This document shows positions 7,880-16,772 of a stretch of 16,905 nucleotides of DNA, one piece after another. Every line of letters starts with the position of its first letter. Position 1 is the first letter of the stretch. The DNA lies in assembly GCA_004151065.3 (NCBI GenBank), contig NWUY0300008519.1, positions 19,866-36,770 on the forward strand. The letters run 5' to 3'. This stretch comes from Larix sibirica. Its lineage: Eukaryota > Streptophyta > Pinopsida > Pinales > Pinaceae. The notes beneath the pieces were generated by a model. It made no database searches and was not told the origin of the DNA. It saw only the letters and a program-made list of their open reading frames with translations. Both the position numbers and the translations under genes were made by a program.

Positions 7880-8870
7880 TGAAAAAGGTCTTAAGATTGG
7901 GGAAGAGGTCACTTTAAATGAGGTTGAAGATGTTCTTAATAAATTTACAAAATCAAAGAGTCATGGGCTAGATGGATGGACAATATAATTTTTCCTTGAG
8001 TTTTTTGATCTTTTAGGGATGGATCTGTTGAAGGTGATTGAAGAATCAAGAGTTCAGGGGAAGGTTTCAGGAGCATTAAAGTCAACATCCATAGATCTCA
8101 TAGTAAAGAAGTCAAATCCCGAATCCTCTAATGATTATAGGTTTATATCCATGTGTAATCTGGTCTAGAAGATCATTACAAAAATTATCTCCAATATTAT
8201 GAAACCAAATTTGGCTAAATTTATGTCTAAAGAGCAGTTTGGTTTCTTGTCAAATAGACATATCCTTGATGCTATAGATGTCCGTCATGAGTGTTTGCAT
8301 ATTATCAAGACCAAAAAGCTGGCTGCTTTGATATTAAAAATGGACTTGTTAAAAGCTTATGATAGAGTGGACTAGGCTTTCTTAAGGATGGTATTATTAT
8401 ATATTGGTCTTCCTCTTGCGGTCATTGATTGGATTATGGCTTGTGTATCTTTAACCAACTTTGTTGTGTTAGTGAATGAATCTCCATGAAATTTTTGTAA
8501 TAGTTCTAGAGGGATTAGACAAGGTTTCCCTTTGTCTCCTTTACTTTTTCTACTCATGGTGGAAGGGTTGAGTGGATTCACTGGGAAAGCCAAGAAAGAA
8601 AAAATACTTACAGGCGTAAAAGTTTAATTCTTTCATTTTATCACACATTTATTATTTGTGGATGATGTTCTATTGTTTGGTAGTGGATCTTTGGAGGATT
8701 GGGAGACTTTTCATGACATCATCCAACTATTCTACGAAGCTTCAAGCATGGAGGTCAGTATGTTAAAATCTAGTTTTCCCATAAATGGTGTGGATGAGGA
8801 AGTATTAAATCAGGTAATAAATCTCTTCCCTTTTAAATTTGAACCTATTTAGAATGGATTTAAGCATCTC
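7880..8870 (+). other. LINE-B reverse transcriptase domain
   Basis: RT motifs in order: KSHGLDGW; YRFISMCN (usually YRPISLCN); KEQFGFLSNRHILDAI; motif A KMDLLKAYDRVD with catalytic Asp at 8343; motif B SRGIRQGFPLSPLLF; motif C LLFVDDVLLF with both Asp at 8661 and 8664. One frame runs from motif A to 9149, broken only by stops. All three catalytic Asp codons survive. VD-stop-AFL at 8373 is TAG where Trp is standard. Confidence 0.92.
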
Positions 8871-9879
8871 AAATACTTTCTAAAGCCAAATGATTATCTA
8901 AAAGAAGACTAGATGTGACTTGTCAAAAAAGTGGAAAAGAGGATAAGATGTTGGTGTTATAGGTTGTTGTCTCTTAGAGGAATATTGACTCTAGTAAATT
9001 CTATATTGGGGGGTATTCCTATATATTGGTTCTCATTGGAAAATATTCCTATTTCTATTATACATACATTGAGGAAAAGGATGATGCATTTTTATGGGCA
9101 GGAAATGTGCATAAGGATAGGTGAATTGGGAAAAAAATTCTTTGTCTAAAAATTTACGAGGTTGCGGGATAAAAAACCTTCCTTGGTTCAATATTGCATC
9201 AAGTTTGAAAAGTATGTGGAGGGAAATTTTTGGATCTGGACTATAGAGTGAAGTTCTGAAGACAAAATACTTGAGGAGATTTTTTGTTGTTGATTAGATA
9301 AGATTGAAAAATAAATTTGTTTCTAGAGCATCTTACTTTTGGCAAGGTATTGTTAGGTATTTTCTGTGGATGGGATCATGGATGTACTGGAGAATTGGGA
9401 ATGGAAAAAGGGTTTTGTTGGGGATTGATCCATATTTGTGAGGTGATGAATTCTACAGATTGTCTCAATCGCTTATTTCTTTTCTTGTTGAAAATGGTTA
9501 TAGTTTTTTAGCGCATGTGAGGAATCCTAGATATTTGGCGCATTTTTCTTCATATTGGTTGAGAGCAGAGGATTTGGGTTGGAGGGAATACTGGCATCAG
9601 AATGGAATTCTTATATTGCAGGCTTAAATCTAGCAGGTGTTAGACTTTTTGAGAAAGAAGATGAACTAGTTTGGTCTTGGAATGGATCAAATGGATAGGT
9701 TAGTGCAAAATTTGCATATGATGCCATTTCTTCATCATCTCTTGAATATGTGGAGAAATGGCGGCATAATAAAATTTGGAAATGACATATACCATTGAAT
9801 TTGAAATGCTTTCTTTGTCTATGGTTATAAAATAGAATCTTGACTTGGGATAATTTATTGAAAAGGGGTTGGATTAGTC

Positions 9880-9960
9880 CAAATGTCTGTTGTTTGTGTT
9901 TTGAAGTAGCTGAATCTATCGATCATCTTTTCATCGGTTGTGCATTTTCAAAGAAAATAT
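9880..9960 (+). other. LINE-B zf-RVT zinc motif
   Basis: VCCLCFEVAESIDHLFIGC keeps C-x2-C, H and the final C, so the four zinc ligands are all present. This small domain sits between RT and RNase H in plant LINE ORF2 and probably helps bind nucleic acid. Confidence 0.85.
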
Positions 9961-10244
9961 GTTCTAATGTAAGCATGAGTTTGTAGATTTATGGGCAGTG
10001 GGATCACTCTACTTTTCATATAATTCTTCATACTTGGAGTAAGAGTTTTCCTATTCATAAAGAGTTCCCTATATTTGTCTGTTGGGGTATTTGGAGAAGT
10101 AGAAATGAATATGTTTTTGAGAATAAGTATTCCTCCTCTTTTGTTGTTGGTACCAAGATTTTGGGGATCTACAAAGAATACTTTAAACATGAAAAGTCAA
10201 AGGTTCCAAGGATAATTTGTGAGCCTCATTTTCCAGAAGAGATT

Positions 10245-10650
10245 GGTTTTGGTTATTTTGATGGAGCTGCATATCCGGGTATATGTGGATGTGGGGTGGT
10301 GTTAAGATTTAATAGTTCTCATGTCTTTTTGCTGTGGATGGGTATTGAACCTCGAACAAACACTAAGGTTGAAATGTTGGCTTTATGGGTCCTTCTAAAA
10401 TTTGCATCTAACATTGGTGTGTTATCTCTTCAGGTGTTGGGAGACTCAAGAGTTGTGATCAATTGGGAAACTAGCTTGTCCTCTCTTAAAGTACCAACAC
10501 TGGTACATTAGTGCTTGAGAATTAATGTTATTAAGTCATTTTTTGAAGGATTAACTTTTAAAGCATATTTTTAGACAACTTGATGTTCTGGTAGACAATT
10601 TGTCAAAAGTGGCATTGGGCTCGGTGGATGGCCTTCTTTATTTTGAAGAA
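10245..10650 (+). other. LINE-B RNase H type I domain
   Basis: GYFDGAAYPG (Asp 10260), NTKVEMLALWVLL (Glu 10371) and QVLGDSRVVINW (Asp 10443) lie in one open frame. TAG 10509-10511 follows LVH. Then FEGLTFK leads, after a one-base insertion, to HIFRQLDVLVDNLSK with the last Asp at 10594. All four acidic residues exist but are split by the stop and the frameshift. The sequence differs strongly from the RNase H of LINE-A and LINE-C. Confidence 0.88.
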
Positions 10651-11100
10651 TTCAAGGATAGTTCCTTGGTCTCTAGGGGCTCTATCCCTGTATTGGAGGA
10701 GCAATACATTGTATGTGATCCTTTGATACTTTTAGTATTTGGGCTGGTAGAGGGTATAACTCATGACTGTGGTTTATGAACTATTACAAGAGATATCATT
10801 AGTACACTAGTGCTTGAGAATTAATGTTATTAAGTCTTTTTTTGAAGGATTAACTTTTAAAGCATATTTTTAGACAGCTTGATGTTCTGGTAGACAATTT
10901 GTCAAAAATGGAATTGGGCTCGGTGGATGGCCTTCTTTATTTTGAATAATTCAAGGATACTTCCTTGGTCTCTAGAGGCTCTATCGCTGTCTTGGAGGAG
11001 CAATATGTTGTATGTGATCCTTTGATACTTTTAGTATTTGGGCTGGTAGAGGGTATAACTCATGACCGTGGTTTATGAATTGTTACAAGATATATCATTA
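10503..11100 (+). repeat. tandem duplication of LINE-B 3' end, 2 x 299 bp
   Basis: Units are 10503-10801 and 10802-11100. By eye I count about 16 differences, or roughly 95 percent identity. Each unit carries the C-terminal RNase H piece (RQLDVLVDNLSK, GSVDGLLYFE) and the ORF2 stop (TGA 10777 and TGA 11076). Both units share the stop after VH and the one-base insertion before HIFRQ, so these defects predate the duplication. Confidence 0.92.
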
Positions 11101-11266
11101 GTAATAGCAATGGTCTAGTAGATTAGATAGATATTTACTTTTTTGAAAATAATGGTAATGATAGTTCCATTTTTCAAAGTCGTTACAGACTTGAATGTAT
11201 TTGGAATGTTCTCTTTCATTCATAAATGAATAGCAAGGAACTTGTTTTTTTTTTTTGTTTTAAAAA
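11101..11266 (+). other. LINE-B 3' UTR end with T12 and A5 runs
   Basis: Non-coding sequence follows the second repeat unit: a region with cattcataaatgaatag, then T12 (11245-11256), G, T4 and A5 (11262-11266). Plant LINEs often end with a T-rich block and a short A tail, so the 3' terminus is placed here. The exact end is inferred. Confidence 0.5.
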
Positions 11267-11500
11267 TTTAATGGAACTTATCAACTTCAATAAAAAAATA
11301 ATTTAAATTAATAAAATTCTTACTTAGTATCTCATTGAAAGAGTAAGTAAGCATCAAGATAACAAAGACAAAAAAAAATAAAAAAATAAATGTTAAAGTT
11401 TTTTTAACAAGAATTTTATAATTACTATGTAATAAGAGTAAACTAAGTATATGATATTTTTTCATTCATTTATATATGCATATAAAAAGTTAATATTTAT
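11267..11500. other. AT-rich non-coding spacer
   Basis: Very A/T-rich with several homopolymer runs. No reading frame, RNA gene or repeat unit was recognised. Confidence 0.6.
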
Positions 11501-11501
11501 T

Positions 11502-11725
11502 AAAAAAATTCAAGACTAGACCTTGGTTTAATGAACCGCAATTCAGAGGTATCTAGGTCGTCAAAATCACACGGAGATTGCACTTGGTCTAGGCCACACC
11601 AACCTTTAACATGGATGGATTTTAAATGTCTCCTCCCAAATACCTTGTGGGATTCGAACTCGAGTCGCCGTACAAAATGAGGCTCGTTAAAAACGACCAT
11701 ACTAGCAAGATTTGACCAATATCTA
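11502..11725 (-). mobile_element. SINE-like element with tRNA-type promoter and T tail
   Basis: On the minus strand a candidate A box (TTGCTAGTATGG, 11708-11697) is followed about 50 nt later by a perfect B box core, GTTCGAATCC (11659-11650). This is the internal RNA polymerase III promoter arrangement of tRNAs and tRNA-derived SINEs. About 150 bp of unrelated body follow, ending in CTTGAATTTTTTT (T7, 11508-11502). Plant SINEs such as Au and p-SINE1 also end in T rather than A. It cannot fold as a working tRNA as far as I can see, and the A box is imperfect. The 5' boundary is approximate, and a flanking match (aataaatatta against aataataatta) is too AT-rich to count as a sure target-site duplication. 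Confidence 0.6.
11650..11659 (-). promoter_or_regulatory. pol III B box
   Basis: GTTCGAATCC on the minus strand matches the B-box/T-loop consensus. It fixes the SINE-like element's strand. Confidence 0.75.
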
Positions 11726-12061
11726 TAATTATTATTATATAAAATAAACATCAAATTCTAAAGTTATTTTAAAAATTACAACATTTTATTGATTTAATCA
11801 TAATTGTAATGAGTTTTTTTAAATAAATTTTAACACAATATATAGTTTTTGAAATAAATTTTTAACACAACATATATAGAAATTTAACTATACATAAGGA
11901 TTGGGTTATATATGAATATCTAAATTTGCATACTCTAGTTTAAAATGACATCAACATAATGAGTTTTTTTAAGATACTTTGTGGTGGAGTGTAATTTTTC
12001 ATAATTATAATATATAGTAAAAGTGAAAGAAAAGGAGAAAAACTATTGGAAACCTACTTAT
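11726..12061. other. AT-rich spacer upstream of LINE-C
   Basis: No gene seen. It contains a short imperfect direct repeat, 11821-11845 and 11852-11879 (aaataaatttt-aacacaa, then tatatag), and two copies of a gagttttttt motif (about 11811 and 11961). Confidence 0.6.
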
Positions 12062-12075
12062 AACGTTTGGTCGTA
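12062..12075. repeat. target-site duplication of LINE-C, left copy
   Basis: AACGTTTGGTCGTA, matching 15732-15745 at 13 of 14 positions. LINE coding similarity begins directly to its right and AT-rich flank lies to its left. Confidence 0.8.
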
Positions 12076-12729
12076 AACCACCAAGCCCTTTTAAATTTAA
12101 TGCCTCATGGGTCAATTGTGATGATTATACTGCACGAGTGAAGCTGACTTGGTGACCTTATGATCCCGATAATTTTCTATCTGTTGCAATTCAGTTTCTA
12201 AATAATTTAAAAATCATCAAGTCCATGAGCATCCCCTGGGTAACAGAGAGAAGAAGATTGCATGTCTGGAATTGAGATCCGTTGAAGACCAATTTTCTTT
12301 CTTTCACTCAAATTTCCTTGAAAGTTTCATTTCTATTGATCAGAAGAAGGACATCGGGGATCTTGAAGCTAGAAGACGTCATCTTCTCCATGAAGAGGAG
12401 GAAGCTATCCGGTTGAAGAGAAAAGCCATTTGGCTCAAAAGTGGCGATGACAACACCAAATTTTTTCACAATTTCTATAGGCATAGAATCAACACTAAAA
12501 TGGTATGGAAATTGGAATATGAAGGGGGTAAACAGGTCATTGGATTCAAGGACCGGGCACAGGTTGGTGTGTCCCATTTCAAATCCTTATTCAAGGAAGA
12601 TGAATGTGCTTCTATTGACTATATGTTGAATATCATAGCCCATTATCCGTCGATGGTCAACAATGAGCGGAGTTTGTCCGTTAATTAAGTAGTTATCATG
12701 GAAGAGGTATTAGTGGTAGTATAGGACAT

Positions 12730-13520
12730 GGAAAATGATAAAAGCCCAAGTCTTGGCGACTTTCCTATTGAATTCTATTCTATCTTCATGGATTTTTTTC
12801 AGAATGATCTTCTAGCTTTGATTGAAGACTCCAAAGTTAAGGGTAGAATCCTGGGAGCTTTGAATGCCACATTCAATTCCCTTATACCCAAACTTGACAA
12901 CTCATCCTCTATGGATCACTACTGGCCCATATCTTTATGCAACTACATATACAAGCTGACAACAAGAATAATAGCTAAGAGGATTAGGATTATTTTATCT
13001 AAGGCTACCTCTATTGAACAATTTTTCTTTTCTTGAGGGATGTCAAATACATGATGCAATTGGTATCGCTCAAGAAGTTACTCATTCTTCCAAACTGAAA
13101 AATATGCTAGTTGTAGTAATGAAAGTGGATCTCTCCAAAGCACATGACTGGTTCAATTGGACCTTTCTCCATTTGGTTCTATTTCAAGTGGGATTCGACT
13201 TACCTATGGTGAATTGGATACTTTCATGTGTTCAATCCGTATCATTCGTTGTCCTTATTAACAGATCCGCTTCATCTTTTTTAAGACCAGGTGGAGGTCT
13301 GGGGAAAGGATTTCCTCTTGCCTCACTTCTATGTATTTTGATTGTGGAGGGTCTTAGTAGATCTATCATTCATGCTAGAGCTTAGGGAGGCCTGAAGGGG
13401 ATACATATTGGTGAATCGGTATCTATTACACACCTCTTCTTTGTTGATGACATCCTTTTATTTACTAATCGCCTTTGGAGAGACATTCTGAAGATCAAGG
13501 AGATCCTAAGCCTTTTTTTA
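12730..13520 (+). other. LINE-C reverse transcriptase domain
   Basis: Motifs: MENDKSPSLGDFPIEFY; ALNATFNSLIPK; YWPISLCNYIYK; SIEQF, then after a frameshift EGCQIHDAIGIAQE; motif A MKVDLSKAHDWFNW (Asp 13128); a degenerate motif B, GGGLGKGFPLASLL, where RQG is standard; motif C LFFVDDILLF (Asp 13446 and 13449). All catalytic Asp codons are present, but the motif B change Arg-Gln to Gly-Lys would probably hurt activity. Confidence 0.92.
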
Positions 13521-14679
13521 GCAGCTACAGGTATGATTATAAATGAGCAAAAATATTTTGTTTCAGTTATGCATTCAGACCAAGTTACTTCAAATTGGAT
13601 CATAGATCAATTTGCACACTCATTGGTTGATTTAAACAATGGTCTAATATACCCAGGATTCATTATTAAACCTAATGATTATATGAGAGAATATTGGGTA
13701 TGGATGATTAGAAGAATTGAAGGAAAGATCAACCTCTGGTGTAACAAATGGTTGTTGCGTGGCGATAGACTTATTATGGTACAGTCTGTTCTTGAAGCTA
13801 TTCTCGTCTACTGGGCATCCATTGCTTACGTTCCCGTGGGCATTATGGATTCTATACGAAATTTATGCTTCAATTTCCTATGGAGAGGCACAGAGGAAAA
13901 AAAATACTACCCATGGATCTCTTGGAGGAAGCTGTCTTTACCTAAAGAATCAGGTGGTGGGGGCATAAAGGACTAGCAGTTCTTTGCAAGAGCCCTAGCT
14001 GCGAACGCCATTTAGTGATTAATTTCAGATGATGGACTTTGGGTTAAATTTATTCAACATAAGTACATCCTCCTTTTAACCACTGAATATTGGATTAGAT
14101 CCAGGAATCATTTTATCAGGAATGTATCAAATATGTGGAAAGCAATCATTAAGTCATTTGAAATTATTGGGGACTGGCTAACATGGTAAATTGGAAATGG
14201 TAGGTGAATCAGGATAGGTCAATATCCTTGGGCTGGATGCACTGCCGCCCACAGACTGCCATAAGTGATGACATAGTCTTTAAATGAACGAAGTATCATA
14301 TTCTTACATTAGATTCATGACAGTCAAAATATCTCTCCCACACATCAAAATTGGTTAAATGTTGATGCTCTGGGATTCATAGAAGATCATAGAATATTGT
14401 GGGAATTATTGCTCAAAGACTTACATAGCATCCACACTCGCATCAGTGATAGAGAGGACTCTCTTGTATGGACTCAGAATGCAACTGGTGGTACATATCA
14501 TCCTAGATTGGGTTATATTGTGGCTCGGGAAGAGGATGACTTACCAGAACCTCCATGGTGAAACAATATCATATGGAAGCTCCAGTTCCCTTCGAAGGAC
14601 AAATTATTTTATGGTTGGATCTTGTAGGGAAAGTTCCTGTATGGAACATAATGAGTCATTTCTTAGGATGCGGTCCCAT

Positions 14680-14760
14680 TCAATGCTGTTTATGCTGCAA
14701 TGAGTTTGAAAACATCTCCCATTTATTTGTAAAGTGCTCCTATATCATTAACATGTGGAG
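14680..14760 (+). other. LINE-C zf-RVT zinc motif
   Basis: CCLCCNEFENISHLFVKCSY has C-x2-C, His and final Cys in order, so the zinc ligands are intact. It is followed by NMW, the usual Trp position after this motif. Confidence 0.85.
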
Positions 14761-14940
14761 TTATGTTTCTTATTTCTTTGGTATGCATTTCATTTGGCAT
14801 GGAGCTAGCCTTAATGAAGCTTTTCAGAACTAGATTAAAACTAAGCATTATAGGGAATACAAGGCTTTACCAACTTTGATTACTGGGGTGTATGGTTAGC
14901 CCATAACAAGGCTATATTCAAAGACTCATTTATCCCACAT

Positions 14941-15507
14941 ATGATTTATGCCGCAAAAAGTGTGGCCATTATGGAGCACTTCCCACAGTCACCCAACATC
15001 ACAAAATATAGAATTATTCTGGAGGAGGAGATTGATAAATCAGGCAATTGGTGCTACTTCGATCGTGCTTCCCAAGGAAGTCCTGAAAATGGTGGTGCAA
15101 GAGGTATTATTTTCATATCTGTCACCCACTGGCACAAATTTGCAGCTGGTATAGGGAGGGCATCAAACAATCTTGCCGAGATCAGGGCCCTGAAATTGGC
15201 TCTAAAGTTGGCCTTATCTAATGGGGTGGAGTAGTTACAGGATTTTGGTGATTCACTCTTGATGATTGATTGGTTTAGACAAAGGAAACCACCAAAGAAT
15301 ATACATCTACGTCCTTTGTATGAAGATATACTTCGATACATCGGTCTGTATCAAAATATATCTTTTCACCATATTTACACGGAAATAAATAAGGAGGTTG
15401 ACAACCTATCCAAAATCGGTGTGCAGATTGAGGAAGGATACTGGAAGCAGTGGATAGGTGTTGAGGGCATTGTCAAAGAATTAGATTTAGCACCTCTGCT
15501 AGCATGA
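14941..15507 (+). pseudogene. LINE-C RNase H domain, one internal stop
   Basis: One frame holds WCYFDRASQGSPENGG (Asp 15061; Gly after FD is Arg here), NNLAEIRALKLALKLAL (Glu 15178), FGDSLLMIDWF (Asp 15250) and INKEVDNLSKIG (Asp 15400), ending at TGA 15505. The only interruption is TAG 15232-15234 between GVE and LQDFGDS, where CAG (Gln) would fit by a C-to-T change. All four catalytic acids are kept. This is the best-preserved enzyme domain in the window, but there is no sign that it is expressed on its own. Confidence 0.9.
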
Positions 15508-15731
15508 AATGGTTTATGATAAGCAATACTAGAAAACAATGTTTTGTTCATATGATTTAGCATATGATATTGCTTTGATCACTTTTTGTAGATACTCACT
15601 TGATGAGATCCTATGTATGAATACTTGTTGATCACATGATCACTATCTGTATGGCCTCCAGGCCTCATATGAACAATGTAATTCATTACTTATATAATAC
15701 GAATTATGCTTTTTTTCCTAGAGAAAAAAAA
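15508..15731 (+). other. LINE-C 3' UTR and poly(A) tail
   Basis: About 215 bp of non-coding sequence end in gcttttttt-cctagag and an A run from 15724. The A run passes directly into the right-hand target-site duplication. Confidence 0.8.
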
Positions 15732-15745
15732 AACGTTTGGTTGTA
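15732..15745. repeat. target-site duplication of LINE-C, right copy
   Basis: AACGTTTGGTTGTA. The single difference from the left copy is TCG against TTG, a typical methyl-CpG change. Its first two A bases may also be counted with the poly(A) tail. Confidence 0.8.
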
Positions 15746-16454
15746 TTATTTCATTTTCATACTTTGCATTCCCACCCATGGTCTCCATGGCTTGTTTTTT
15801 AGCATTGTTTTCAAAGTAAGCATCAATAAAGTTCATATATCTCTTAAAGCTTTGTGTCCAATTGTCCTTTTTGAATTAATCTTATACCCTAAGAGAGTAA
15901 GTGTGGAATCGATCTTATTGGAAAGTGGTTATAGGAGTGATAAAGTAGGAGCTGTCTAAAAATTCGACGATTTGGATTGGATGGGGGCTTTTCACTAGAA
16001 TCTGACATTTTTATTTTGAAAAATTTGAATTTAACTGTGTTTTAATGGTGATTTTGATGGTAGAAACGGATTCAACACCATCAAAAACCTCGGGAGCACC
16101 CAAAATTTCAGAGTTTAAGAATTGTAACTAGGATTTTAAAAAATTTCTATCAGATTTTTTCAAAATAGTGCCGGACAAATCAAAATTTTCCGTTTGAAAT
16201 CGTAGAACTTTTAGACTACTCAAATAAAGTATACCAATCATAATTGAATGGGACATTATAAAGTAGTTGCTTCTTTAAATTAAAAGTCTATAGATGTAAA
16301 TGTTATGAATTTCAATTTTATATTATTGTAATATAAATTTTTATTCAATACGAAGAAAGCGATTTACATTTTTCATATTTTTTAAGTAATGATTTTCTTA
16401 AGTTATTATGAGACATTTTAAATTAAAAACTTATATCTCTTACACGTTAATTAA
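15746..16454. other. non-coding AT-rich flank
   Basis: I see no gene with supporting motifs. The stretch 15746-15960 has a plus-strand frame without recognisable features. 16052-16086 contains a hairpin. The rest is AT-rich and unassigned; it may be part of an older, unrecognised repeat. Confidence 0.55.
16052..16086. repeat. 10-bp perfect inverted repeat (hairpin, 15-nt loop)
   Basis: TTTTGATGGT at 16052-16061 pairs with ACCATCAAAA at 16077-16086. No T-run follows, so it is not a terminator-like structure. Role unknown. Confidence 0.8.
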
Positions 16455-16772
16455 AGAATAAAGGATGGAAAGAAAAACCTGAATTGTGATAAATTAAAGT
16501 GTGTAAAGAACGAGTGAGAAACTTATAAAAAATCTCAAGCCAGTGGAATGGGATGAGAACGAGACCATTGGGAAAGACATGTAGGACATGGGTTGGTGTA
16601 CAAGTCATACAGAATAAATAATCGAAAGAAAAACATGGTTTGTGATAAGTCAAAGTGTGTAAATAATAAGTGAGAAGCTTAGAATTTTCTTTAAGCAAGT
16701 GGAATGGGATGAGAATGAGATCATTCGGCAAGACATCTAGGACATGAGTTGGTGTCAAAGTCATACTTAACA
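16455..16772. repeat. tandem repeat, two units of 156 bp
   Basis: Unit 1 is about 16455-16610 and unit 2 about 16611-16772. Anchors at a constant 156-bp offset: gaaagaaaaa at 16468 and 16624; gtggaatgggatgaga at 16543 and 16699; then gacat-taggacatg-gttggtgt near each unit's end. The period is a multiple of three, so an open minus-strand frame runs through both units. The monomer length falls in the 150-180 bp range common for plant satellites, but only two units are visible. Confidence 0.88.

Larger units (their letters stand above)
6586..10779 (+). pseudogene. LINE-B ORF2: endonuclease-RT-RNase H polyprotein
   Basis: The start is placed at ATG 6586 because MILTCFNIRGVGG opens with the standard AP-endonuclease strand, and because the ATG overlaps the inferred ORF1 stop. 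Domains: endonuclease 6586-7365, linker with the PFKFNHAW motif at about 7305-7330, RT 7880-8870, thumb/spacer to about 9700, zf-RVT about 9880-9960, RNase H about 10245-10650, and C-terminal tail to TGA 10777-10779. ORF2 nicks target DNA and reverse-transcribes the element RNA from the nick. Many stops are present, some clearly at conserved Trp positions (TAG 7366 and TAG 8373), with frameshifts at several T-runs. Not functional. Confidence 0.9.
4490..11266 (+). mobile_element. LINE-B: nearly full-length L1-type non-LTR retrotransposon
   Basis: This is the largest element in the window, about 6.8 kb, within the usual 6-7 kb of plant L1 elements. Order on the plus strand: ORF1 with DUF4283-like domain and CCHC knuckle; ORF2 starting at ATG 6586 with AP endonuclease, RT with intact FVDD, zf-RVT and RNase H; then a tandemly duplicated 3' end and a terminal T-run/A-run near 11245-11266. 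All domains are present but broken by many stops and frameshifts. The 5' boundary is uncertain (4400-4495) and I could not find a target-site duplication. It was probably a complete copy at insertion, later decayed by substitutions and small indels. Confidence 0.88.
12076..15507 (+). pseudogene. LINE-C ORF2 (endonuclease end, RT, zf-RVT, RNase H)
   Basis: Order: PFKFNASW at the endonuclease end; linker with RKAIWLKSGDDNTKFFHNF; RT 12730-13520; thumb MIRRIEGKINLWCNKWLL and IAYVPVGIMDSIRNLCFNFLWRG; WISWRKLSLPKESGGGGI; spacer; zf-RVT; RNase H ending at TGA 15505-15507. Stops include TAA 12686, TAG 12722, TAG 13383 and TGA 14560 (after PPW, where Trp is expected). Frame changes lie near 13020, between 13980 and 14450, and near 14620. 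Frames agree before and after each shift, so single small indels suffice. Not functional. Confidence 0.9.
12076..15731 (+). mobile_element. LINE-C: 5'-truncated L1-type non-LTR retrotransposon
   Basis: The insertion is bounded by 14-bp near-identical direct repeats (12062-12075 and 15732-15745) and ends in an A run that starts at 15724. Length is about 3.66 kb. It starts at the end of the endonuclease (PFKFNASW) and keeps RT, zf-RVT and RNase H, so most of the endonuclease and all of ORF1 are missing, as expected when target-primed reverse transcription stops early. It is less decayed than LINE-A and LINE-B, with frames of 120-150 codons, and its RNase H has only one internal stop. Its protein differs from both others, so it is a third lineage. 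Confidence 0.92.

Noticed and set aside
8372-8593. Minus-strand frame opposite the LINE-B RT
   Set aside because: It mirrors RT motifs A to B on the plus strand and has no features of its own.
4400-11300. Target-site duplication for LINE-B
   Set aside because: Sequence after the terminal A5 run (atttaatggaac) has no good match between 4140 and 4495; the 5' end is therefore left open.
11630-11715. Functional tRNA gene on the minus strand
   Set aside because: Only the B box is exact; the A box is imperfect and I could not find a pairing acceptor stem or a clear anticodon arm.
11500-11754. 84-codon minus-strand frame as a small protein
   Set aside because: It runs through the SINE-like element, and its B box and tRNA-like layout explain the sequence better than coding.
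12308-12577. Minus-strand frame opposite LINE-C
   Set aside because: The plus strand carries the conserved KSGDDNTKFFH linker here, so this is a shadow frame.
14941-15507. Domesticated stand-alone RNase H host gene
   Set aside because: It lies at the normal place in LINE-C ORF2, has an internal TAG, and lacks its own start or promoter evidence.
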